Source of the DNA: WTJY01 sp045105475
GTDB lineage: Bacteria; Chloroflexota; Anaerolineae; Promineifilales; Promineifilaceae
DNA: 7,193 nucleotides
Assembly: GCA_045105475.1 (NCBI GenBank)
Contig: JBGCDP010000060.1
Span: forward strand, 1-7,193
Direction: 5' to 3'
In this document: positions 1 to 6,765 of the stretch, in pieces
How the letters are laid out: each line of letters begins with the position of its first letter
Position numbering within the stretch: position 1 is the first letter of the stretch
Position numbers and translations under genes: made by a program
The notes under the pieces: model-generated
Databases searched by the model: none
The model's input: the letters and a program-made list of their open reading frames with translations, nothing else
Told to the model about the DNA's origin: nothing

Positions 1-1667
1 TTTTGCCTTCACAAGCACTGGCCGGTGAGGCGGTCCCAATCTTTATAAAAGGGGAAGACATTTGGCGAAATCCGGTTCAATTCGCTGACGCAGTTGAACT
101 TGAATGGATCGGAACAGGCACGGCCGAAATCGATGCAGAGGGCCGAACGTTGACACTGATTGAAGCTGGGAGCGGCTATGTTCAAGCGAAAGCAGGCACG
201 TTTAGCTGTCGATCAAATCCGATTGAGATTAGCGCAGGCGATCCAACAAACAAACGTTACTGGGGCGACCTGCACGGGCAAACAGGAACCACAGTCGGCG
301 TGGGCAGCGACAATGAGTATTTCACTTTTGGCCGGGAGTGGGCCAAACTCGACTTCACCAGCCATCAGGGGAATGATTTCCAGATTAGTGACGACTATTG
401 GGCAGAGCTAAACGAGACATTTGCCCGTCACCACGAAGATCACAAGTTTGTCGTTTTTCCAGGGTACGAATGGTCGGGAAGTTCGCCTACAGGTGGCGAT
501 CACAATATTTTCTACAGGAAAGAGGGTCTACCGATTTTGCGCTCATCCCACTGGCTTGTGCCAGAGGTGGCAGAAAGCGAGCTTTCACCTGCACACCCGG
601 CCGATGTTTTCTATGAAAAGATGAAAGCTGCCGTGCCTACAAGCGATGTAATAGTGTGCCAGCATGTGGGCGGCCGCTATGCCAATCTGCGCAAATACTT
701 TGATCAAGAGTTGATCAGCTTGGTCGAGTTGGTGTCTGATTGGGGGGTATTTGAGTGGATGCTGTGGGACGCTTTTGACAAAGGGTACATCGTAGGAGTC
801 ATGGCAAATAGTGATGGGCACCACGGTCGGCCGGGAGCGGAAGGGGCTGGCTTAAGCTTTTTCGGTATGGAGAACGGGCTAACCTGTGCGTTAGCCCCAG
901 AACTCACACGGGATACTATTTTTGATGCGCTGAAAACCCGCTGCTGCTACGCGACAACGGGGGCTCGCATGCTGCTCGACTTTACAGCCAACGGCCACCT
1001 GATGGGGTCCCATCTAATGGGGAGTGTCATACCATACACGCCTGAGATAAAAATCGAGGCGAGCGTGACCGGCACCGGCTCGCTTGAATCGCTTCAGCTT
1101 TTTCAGGGGAGAGAGGTTATTGCGGAGGTTCGGCCAAATGCATTTGCTGATCTGAGCAGCTCAAATCATATTCGGGTGAGCTGGTCTGGCAGTCGTGAAC
1201 GCGGCCGTCAGCGGCGGGTGACATGGGATGGGGCTGTGCTGATTGAGGGTTGTGAGATCGTGTCGGCCGCTGAGTTTTCGTTTGATGTGGTCGCAGATGG
1301 GATCACGAGCCAATCAAAACAGCAGATTGACTTTACGAGCAAAACAACCGGGGATCGTGATGGGCTAGATTTGATGCTGAATAATGCCAGCCAAGGCAAA
1401 CTGATTTTTGACTCAGCGGCTGGGCAGGTGTCGGTTGACTTAGCGAAATTGACGGCCGAGCAGCCACGTCAGGTGTTTGATTTTGGTGGGGTTGATATGC
1501 AAGTGGTGGTGGAGCGATATCCGGCCGGGGTTGAAACATTACGGTTGGAGTTAGACCAAATAGTGAGTGTTCCGGCCGGGCAGCAAACGCCCTATTTTGT
1601 TAAAGCAACACAGGTCGATGGGCAAATGGCATGGGCTAGCCCAATCTATGTGAGTGGCTCAAGCTAA
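1..1667 (+). CDS. DUF3604/PHP-like metal-dependent hydrolase, 5'-truncated
   Basis: The open frame enters from the left edge (first full codon at 3) and stops at TAA 1665-1667. About 555 residues are visible and the true start lies upstream. Residue numbers count from the codon at 3. A beta-rich region (about 1-85) precedes a PHP-like metal-binding domain. Its likely metal ligands are D89 and H91 in GDLHGQT, H121 in TSHQG, E156 in GYEWSG, H167 in GDHN, H221 in CQHVGG, and D271 with H273/H274 in NSDGHHGRPG. The segment YATTGARMLLDF followed by NGHLMG (about 315-335) and the later Arg-rich RERGRQRRVTWDG strand are patterns I associate with DUF3604 proteins. These are presumed metallohydrolases or phosphoesterases; the substrate is unknown. 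A beta-sandwich-like tail follows to residue 554. Six Cys are present, unlike the next protein. The gene is on the same strand as that one, separated by 113 bases. Family assignment is fairly sure; specific function is not. Confidence 0.8.
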   Translation, partial: LPSQALAGEAVPIFIKGEDIWRNPVQFADAVELEWIGTGTAEIDAEGRTLTLIEAGSGYVQAKAGTFSCRSNPIEISAGDPTNKRYWGDLHGQTGTTVGVGSDNEYFTFGREWAKLDFTSHQGNDFQISDDYWAELNETFARHHEDHKFVVFPGYEWSGSSPTGGDHNIFYRKEGLPILRSSHWLVPEVAESELSPAHPADVFYEKMKAAVPTSDVIVCQHVGGRYANLRKYFDQELISLVELVSDWGVFEWMLWDAFDKGYIVGVMANSDGHHGRPGAEGAGLSFFGMENGLTCALAPELTRDTIFDALKTRCCYATTGARMLLDFTANGHLMGSHLMGSVIPYTPEIKIEASVTGTGSLESLQLFQGREVIAEVRPNAFADLSSSNHIRVSWSGSRERGRQRRVTWDGAVLIEGCEIVSAAEFSFDVVADGITSQSKQQIDFTSKTTGDRDGLDLMLNNASQGKLIFDSAAGQVSVDLAKLTAEQPRQVFDFGGVDMQVVVERYPAGVETLRLELDQIVSVPAGQQTPYFVKATQVDGQMAWASPIYVSGSS

Positions 1668-1780
1668 AATTACTCTATACAATCCAACACCACGTTTTGT
1701 CTTTATCATTAGAAGGTCTGATGGGAAGCGCAACGCTTAAAAATTTATTGAGGAAGTAATTTTAAAAGGATGGAACTCTC
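1668..1780 (+). promoter_or_regulatory. Spacer with ribosome binding site of the large exported protein gene
   Basis: This 113-base, AT-rich gap lies between the PHP gene stop and the ATG at 1781. AAGGA at 1766-1770 (within AAAAGGATGG) is a reasonable Shine-Dalgarno sequence about 10 bases before the ATG. A second purine run, AGGAAG, lies at 1751-1756. A small perfect hairpin, AAGCG-CAA-CGCTT, sits at 1726-1738. It is followed by AAAAATTTATT rather than a T-run, so it is not a convincing intrinsic terminator. The ten bases ACGCTTAAAA (1733-1742) recur upstream of the propeller gene. I see no convincing -35/-10 pair, so it is open whether this gene is co-transcribed with the PHP gene. Confidence 0.5.
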
Positions 1781-4700
1781 ATGGCTGCAAACCGACCCTT
1801 TACACTGACCCAAGCTCTCAAAAAATACCGGACAAAACGTCGTTTTCAGGCGTCAATTACATTAATTGTCGTTACGACGCTCCTAAGTCAGCTCATCGCC
1901 CCGATGTTGCTGCCACTGCAATCGGCCTACGCCGCGGCCGCTAGCGAGCCTACACACCAACAAACCGCACTTCCCTACCTGCAAACAGAAGCGCCAAAGC
2001 TCATTTCTCTTGATAGCTATATTCGAGAGCTTGACACCATTCTGGCAGATATTGAATCGGGCACTTTGAGCCAGCAGGCTCAAGAACAGTTGCACACAGA
2101 GTTAAGAGCACTTTGGATCGAACTCGAAAAAGGGAATGCATTAGCTCAGCTCAATTTTGAACAGATCAAATCAGAATTACTTGAGAAAAAACTATTTCAC
2201 TCTGTCGAAGTTCTTGAGGAAAACAAAACAGAGTACGAGCAATACTTTACAGCCTTAAAAGAGCAGTTTGGTGAGTTTCAAACAGCGCTAAAAGAAGATT
2301 CTACATACAAAACAAGGCAGCTCGAAGCTGTTACACAATTGCGGAGCTTGCTTGCCCAAAACGCCAATTTATACCCAACTGACTTCAACGCTAATCTGGT
2401 TGAATTAGCTGAAAACAAAGTCGATGTCCAATATCTTCCAGCGCTAGAATCACTAAGCGTAGCTCCCTACGATGCACCCTTGGTTTCACAGCAGGACCAA
2501 GCTCGTCAGTTAGAAACGGCCGACAGTCTGATTATCAACGCTGAAATCATCGAGTTGGCTGAATCGCTTGGGCATGATCCAGTCAAGATTTATGAGTACG
2601 TCTACAACCATATTCGCTTTGATCCCTACTATGGCAGCCGCAAAGGCCCACTATTGACACTCTGGGAACGAAGTGGCAACGACATCGACATTGCGTCATT
2701 AACAATTGCACTATTGAGGGCCAGCGGCTACCAAGCACGGTATGTGCAGGGTGAAATTGTTCTGGGGGCAGATGAAGCGATTAACTGGATTGGAAACCCG
2801 GATACGTTGTCAATCGCATCTGACATTTTTGCATTAAGTGGCATCACTGTTTCAGTAACGGCCGACAATCACTTGGTTAAAAATCATGTGTGGGTTGAAT
2901 ACAACCCAGAGGCTGTCAGCCCACCGCTTACAACTGATAACAAGCTGTTTTTACCACTGATTTCTACTCAAACCTCAGGAGCAAGGTCGGCCGAACAGCC
3001 GGACGTAGCTCCAGTTGGACCCAATCAGTCGATTAACCTAGAAAGAGAGCCGCTTGCTTGGGTTCCGCTTGATACGTCTTTTAAACAGTACAGCTATTAT
3101 CAGCCGCTGGATTTTAAATCGATCACCGGGTTTGACAGCGAGGCATGGATCGACGAAGTCCGGCCGCACATGAGCATCAGCGACACAGAGAAATCGATCG
3201 GTTCTTACCCGTTGATCCCAGACCCTAATGAGCCAGAAGGCGAGTACGAAATCGACTTTATCGACTACAAAATGGAGCAGGCTGAAGATGCGATGACGGC
3301 CTATCTCGACGCCAATCCCGATCTAACCAATGTCGATTTGCTCGGCGGAGACTACATCGTTACACAAACGGTGACAGCGCTTCCAGAGTTGCCGTTTGAT
3401 ATCCTTTCCACAACGCCCCCGATCCAGTTTACAGAAGTCCCTGAATCGCTTGAAAACAAAATTACAATAGAGCTTTATGATTCAGATGGGGCGCTCTTTA
3501 GCTACACAACCCCGTGGGCGGACGTGGCCAACAAACGCATCGCTCTTTCGTATCGGGCCAATACCCCTGATGATCAAGCGACGATTGATTCATATGGGGG
3601 ATCGGTCATCAATACCCCGCCGGTCGTTTATCTGCTCCCGGTTCTAAAAATAGGTGGGGTAGAAGTCGCCCGATCAACAGAGTTCGCCTATCGGATGGGT
3701 GGGTTTTTAACTCGAAGCGTGACGGTCGAGAATGCACACGGGCAGTCTAAAACGGTCACCAATCGATTGGTGGTTGGGGAAACCCATATGGTGGGGTTGA
3801 ACTACGGCCGCACCAGTACAGAGGCATTGCAGGCGAGCCAAGATCGTTTAGCAGCCGCGAAAAGCAACATCCCAAAAAATTCAGCCGGTGATTTCGACTT
3901 AAGCCATCCGGCCAACATGTCTGAAGCGGTTTTAGGCGAATCGTTAAACGCGGTTATTTTGGCTTATTACAACCATGTCGATATCTACAATGAGCTGATC
4001 GCCCGCAAAACCAATGTGCGATGGACGCGGGGGCTGAGCGTTGGTTTTTCGAATCAGAATCTATCGATTTCCTACTTCTTCGGCACGCCGCTTGCGACAC
4101 GCGGTGGCGGCATGGCGTTGGACATTCAAAGAAGTGCGGTCTATGCCTCCTCTTTAAGCAGCTATGACGAAGATGTCCGTACGTTTTACAAAACGGTGGG
4201 CCATTTAAGTTCGGCCGCAGAGCACTCCGTTTTTGAAGACATCGGTGCACCAGCTCTCTCTACGATGCAGCTGTTACAAGTTGCCATGCTTCAGGAAGTG
4301 CCTGTTTATCGCATCGATGAGACCAACCGCGAAACGGTTTTCCCCAAGCTGCAGCTCACCTCATTTACTGAAAATTTCATTTCTGACCTGCTCGATAACG
4401 GATACACAGTCACCGTACACGAGGATGAAGTTCAGCTAGGGGAATGGGTTGGGTCCGGCTTTATTTATACTGACCCAGAAACCGGTGCGTCTAGCTACAT
4501 CATTAGCGGTGGGCTTGCCGGAAATTTCGAAATAGCTCTCGGTGGTTCTGTTTACGATATCCTTGAAACGATCACCGCCTATAGTTGGCTAGCAGCCAAC
4601 ATCGGAATGGATATATGGGGGCTGGCCGCTGGATTTGCATTATTATTAGCGCCCGAGCCAACAGGACTCAGCAAAATCATAGGTCTGGCCCTGATTGCTG

Positions 4701-5575
4701 CCAATCTATATTCTCTAGGATTAGATATTGCAGATTTAAACGCCTTGTCTAGCGGTGAAAAATCAGCGTCTGACTACATTGGCGAGCAAGTGGCGGGGTT
4801 AATCATCGGTGCGGCCTTAAAGCGGCTGGGAATCGGGGTCGCAGCCCGGATTTACGAGCGGATGGGGCCGGATGCGGTTAAACCGATCATCCGGCAGCTT
4901 CCAGAAGCGACAGGCGGAGTCAGTAATAATTTGATTGCCCGTGGGTTTTCTGAAGAAGAAGTCATTGAGCTCACAGCCCGCTTTGCAAGGCGCGAAACTT
5001 GGGAAACATTTGATGCTCTAGTTGAAAAACGGGGAGACGATGTTTTACGTGGTCTGGTGGACCATCGGCACATCAGCAATAAAAATGCGACGGAACGGGT
5101 TGCCCAACTCATGACCGATGCTCCTGATGCCCCAGGCTTAGACAAAACGATTAGCAATGCTATTTCACACAATAATTTTGGCTATTCGTACGAGCTTCAA
5201 AGGGCCGTTAGTCTAAACGAGGCGGGTGAAACGATTGTCGGATATGGCCAACGGGTCGATGTCGAGTTTCAACGAGTCATCGGCTTTAAAGAAGATGGTC
5301 AGCCGCTTTTTGGAGCGTTAGACACCCAACCATTAGAAGGTGATATCGTCTTGGCCGGTGACATTTTTGTTGACGCAAAGCATGGGGCGGTTGGCAATCA
5401 GGATATTCATATTTGGAATCAAATCCAAAAAGGGCAAGCGGCAATCGATGAAGGGTTAATCAGCGAATACCGCTTTGAAGCTTCTTCTACGATGGGGAAA
5501 GCGATGAGAGATTGGGCCGAAATGTTCGCACCAGATGTAGAATTCATCATCAAAATTGGAGATGGGTTGCCTTGA
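1781..5575 (+). CDS. Exported transglutaminase-like protein with C-terminal PD-(D/E)XK nuclease-like domain (putative polymorphic toxin)
   Basis: This 1264-residue protein starts at ATG 1781. The start is supported by the RBS and by an intact Sec-type signal peptide: basic KKYRTKRR at 14-21, hydrophobic core about 26-46, likely cleavage after AYA at 49-51. Residues about 70-170 are charged and helix-forming. A transglutaminase-like fold spans about 256-435. Its active-site region reads GNDIDIASLTIALLRASG, with D301 where the family nucleophile Cys would be, while H369 (HVWVEYN) and D431 (WVPLD) remain. The domain is therefore probably not a transglutaminase. The middle region ends in EVQLGEWVGSGF and ISGGLAG (about 884-915), which I recall from large bacterial proteins of this kind. 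A hydrophobic, Gly/Ala-rich segment (about 935-1022) precedes a helical linker. The last roughly 130 residues carry E1138 (YELQRA), D1188 (GDIVLAG), D1198 and K1200 (FVDAKHG), then IQKGQAAIDEG, a PD-(D/E)XK nuclease-like arrangement. The protein contains no Cys. Toxin function is inferred; a non-toxic surface protein is possible. Confidence 0.75.
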   Translation: MAANRPFTLTQALKKYRTKRRFQASITLIVVTTLLSQLIAPMLLPLQSAYAAAASEPTHQQTALPYLQTEAPKLISLDSYIRELDTILADIESGTLSQQAQEQLHTELRALWIELEKGNALAQLNFEQIKSELLEKKLFHSVEVLEENKTEYEQYFTALKEQFGEFQTALKEDSTYKTRQLEAVTQLRSLLAQNANLYPTDFNANLVELAENKVDVQYLPALESLSVAPYDAPLVSQQDQARQLETADSLIINAEIIELAESLGHDPVKIYEYVYNHIRFDPYYGSRKGPLLTLWERSGNDIDIASLTIALLRASGYQARYVQGEIVLGADEAINWIGNPDTLSIASDIFALSGITVSVTADNHLVKNHVWVEYNPEAVSPPLTTDNKLFLPLISTQTSGARSAEQPDVAPVGPNQSINLEREPLAWVPLDTSFKQYSYYQPLDFKSITGFDSEAWIDEVRPHMSISDTEKSIGSYPLIPDPNEPEGEYEIDFIDYKMEQAEDAMTAYLDANPDLTNVDLLGGDYIVTQTVTALPELPFDILSTTPPIQFTEVPESLENKITIELYDSDGALFSYTTPWADVANKRIALSYRANTPDDQATIDSYGGSVINTPPVVYLLPVLKIGGVEVARSTEFAYRMGGFLTRSVTVENAHGQSKTVTNRLVVGETHMVGLNYGRTSTEALQASQDRLAAAKSNIPKNSAGDFDLSHPANMSEAVLGESLNAVILAYYNHVDIYNELIARKTNVRWTRGLSVGFSNQNLSISYFFGTPLATRGGGMALDIQRSAVYASSLSSYDEDVRTFYKTVGHLSSAAEHSVFEDIGAPALSTMQLLQVAMLQEVPVYRIDETNRETVFPKLQLTSFTENFISDLLDNGYTVTVHEDEVQLGEWVGSGFIYTDPETGASSYIISGGLAGNFEIALGGSVYDILETITAYSWLAANIGMDIWGLAAGFALLLAPEPTGLSKIIGLALIAANLYSLGLDIADLNALSSGEKSASDYIGEQVAGLIIGAALKRLGIGVAARIYERMGPDAVKPIIRQLPEATGGVSNNLIARGFSEEEVIELTARFARRETWETFDALVEKRGDDVLRGLVDHRHISNKNATERVAQLMTDAPDAPGLDKTISNAISHNNFGYSYELQRAVSLNEAGETIVGYGQRVDVEFQRVIGFKEDGQPLFGALDTQPLEGDIVLAGDIFVDAKHGAVGNQDIHIWNQIQKGQAAIDEGLISEYRFEASSTMGKAMRDWAEMFAPDVEFIIKIGDGLP
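5168..5572 (+). other. C-terminal PD-(D/E)XK-like nuclease domain of the large exported protein
   Basis: This marks approximately residues 1130-1264. The order is the one expected of a restriction-endonuclease-like fold: a helix with an acidic residue (E1138 in YELQRA), a strand starting with Asp (D1188 in GDIVLAG), the next strand ending D1198-A-K1200 (FVDAKHG), then an amphipathic helix rich in Gln/Lys (WNQIQKGQAAIDEG) and a final strand (VEFII). The spacing D-x9-D-x-K matches the usual beta-hairpin. Position at the very C-terminus, after a hydrophobic segment, is where polymorphic toxins keep their effector domain. The motif is visible; nuclease activity and toxicity are inferred. Confidence 0.55.
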
Positions 5576-5627
5576 TCCCAATTTGGCTAAAATCGACTTT
5601 AAATATCTTACGCTTAAAAGGAAACAC

Positions 5628-5637
5628 AGGAACGCCC
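5628..5637 (+). promoter_or_regulatory. Ribosome binding site selecting ATG 5638
   Basis: AGGA at 5628-5631 lies six bases before ATG 5638, and a further AAAAGGA stretch lies at about 5616-5622. The site supports this start rather than the in-frame ATG at 5512. The earlier ATG lies inside the preceding gene, and its 42 extra codons give an Arg/Trp-rich sequence unlike the propeller that follows. With this start the spacer after the large gene is 62 bases. Confidence 0.6.
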
Positions 5638-6723
5638 ATGGAAAATAGATCAACAACGTCTGCCGGAATCTTTAGAGGGAATTTTCAACGGACCGGTTTT
5701 TTTGATGAGCAGGTTTCAGTTGCGAACTTAAAAGTTAAGTGGACACATCAATCTAGGCGCAAAATTAATTCGGCCCCGGTTGCAGTAGACAATACCGTTT
5801 TTTTTGGAACAAATGAAAAATCGGTACTAGCTTTAGATCAAGCGATGGGGGCATTACTTTGGCAACATGCAGTATCACGAAATGTGACTGCATCGCCGCT
5901 CGTTTGGCAAGACGACGTTTATATCGGTGGGCGTGACGGTGTGTTTTTTGCACTAGACAGAAAAACCGGGCAAGAAAAGTGGCGCTTCGACACCCAGCTA
6001 CCGCTTTCACAATCTAGCGCAGCCACTGAAAGTTTGGTCATCCTTAGCAACAATGGGTTTTGGCATAAAGACAAAACTGGCTACATGTTTGGGGTTAACA
6101 GGCACAATGGCGAGGTTCAGTGGCACTGGCCGATGGCTGAAGGATTCGCGGCCGCTCCCACACTTTCGGCCGATAATAAAATTGGTTACAGCGGCAGCAG
6201 AAACCAGCTGATGCACGCGTTTGATTTGGAGAGTGGGGAAATATTGTGGGAATTTCAAGCCGGAGGGGAGGTTTTATCAACGGCAGCTCTTGCGGAAAAC
6301 AGGCTCTACTTTTGTTGCACCGACAAATGCATCTACTGTGTTGAGCTAGACGGGCGGCTCAGCTGGCGGTTAGAGACCGGATTTCCGCTATATGGCTCAT
6401 CTCCGGCGGTGGAAGGTGGCGTTCTGTATGCGGGAACCACAGACGGCCGGTTAATCGCGGCCGATGCTCACAGCGGCGAGCTACTGCATGAAATTAAAGT
6501 AGATGGAGAACAAGAACCGACGACGTTTTACTCCCCGTCGATAACCGCAGAGCATGTTTTTGCAGGCAATTCAGACGGTGATTTGTACGTTGTGGAGCGA
6601 GCGAGCTTTAAGGTTGTGGCTAAGCTTAAAACTGAAAATGAGGTTCCTTGGACGTCGATTTTTATTGCAGACGGTGGGCTTTATTTTGGTGGCTCAGGAA
6701 AGAGGCTTTATTCAATTGGGTAG
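5638..6723 (+). CDS. PQQ-like eight-bladed beta-propeller protein, no signal peptide
   Basis: The 361-residue product is almost entirely repeats of the PQQ-propeller type. The N-terminal FRGNFQRTG (about 12-20) is a common opening of such proteins. About eight blades follow, each with a 'SAP/SSP...V..G..DG.L.ALD..TG...W' pattern; clear examples are VYIGGRDGVFFALDRKTG and VLYAGTTDGRLIAADAHSG. Conserved quinoprotein catalytic residues are not apparent, so this is probably a scaffold or binding propeller (as in BamB) rather than a PQQ dehydrogenase. No signal peptide is visible with the ATG 5638 start, which points to the cytoplasm; most relatives I know are exported. Four Cys (C226, C227, C231, C234) sit together in blade 5 and are the only Cys in the protein. 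The gene is downstream of the large exported protein on the same strand and ends 42 bases from the convergent rsmA. A role as immunity or partner protein for the upstream gene is a hypothesis from position only. Confidence 0.8.
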   Translation: MENRSTTSAGIFRGNFQRTGFFDEQVSVANLKVKWTHQSRRKINSAPVAVDNTVFFGTNEKSVLALDQAMGALLWQHAVSRNVTASPLVWQDDVYIGGRDGVFFALDRKTGQEKWRFDTQLPLSQSSAATESLVILSNNGFWHKDKTGYMFGVNRHNGEVQWHWPMAEGFAAAPTLSADNKIGYSGSRNQLMHAFDLESGEILWEFQAGGEVLSTAALAENRLYFCCTDKCIYCVELDGRLSWRLETGFPLYGSSPAVEGGVLYAGTTDGRLIAADAHSGELLHEIKVDGEQEPTTFYSPSITAEHVFAGNSDGDLYVVERASFKVVAKLKTENEVPWTSIFIADGGLYFGGSGKRLYSIG

Positions 6724-6765
6724 AGAAAATAACCAACCAAATCCATTACTAAAGCAGTTTTCTAA
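6724..6765. other. Short convergent intergenic gap without a recognisable terminator
   Basis: These 42 AT-rich bases separate the stop of the propeller gene from the stop of rsmA on the other strand. I looked for a stem-loop followed by a T-run on either strand and found none. Transcription from the two sides may therefore run into the opposite gene or stop by a factor-dependent route. Confidence 0.4.

Noticed and set aside
3..5. TTG at 3 as the start of the PHP gene
   Set aside because: No upstream sequence is available to show an RBS, and the protein begins in the middle of a beta-rich domain; the frame simply continues beyond the window.
267..281. GDLHGQT in the PHP gene, with Gln where an HxH motif would have its second His
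   Set aside because: I recall GDLHGQ-type sequences as a common variant in DUF3604-like proteins, and the other metal ligands are present, so this is not evidence of an inactive enzyme.
1726..1738. Hairpin AAGCG-CAA-CGCTT as an intrinsic terminator of the PHP gene
   Set aside because: The stem is only five base pairs with a three-base loop, and it is not followed by a T-run.
4852..5172. Reverse-strand open frame of 106 codons inside the large gene
   Set aside because: It is antisense to a well-supported coding region and gives a Ser/Arg-rich translation with no recognisable motif. The same applies to the 98-codon reverse frame at 3954-4250.
5583..5609. TTGGCT and TATCTT as a promoter before the propeller gene
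   Set aside because: Each box matches the sigma-70 consensus poorly and the spacing is 15 bases; chance matches of this quality are expected in AT-rich spacers.
5512..5637. N-terminal extension of the propeller gene from ATG 5512, overlapping the large gene by 64 bases
   Set aside because: The extension is Arg/Trp-rich, unlike the propeller family, lies partly inside the nuclease-like domain coding region, and has a worse start context than ATG 5638, which has AGGA six bases upstream.
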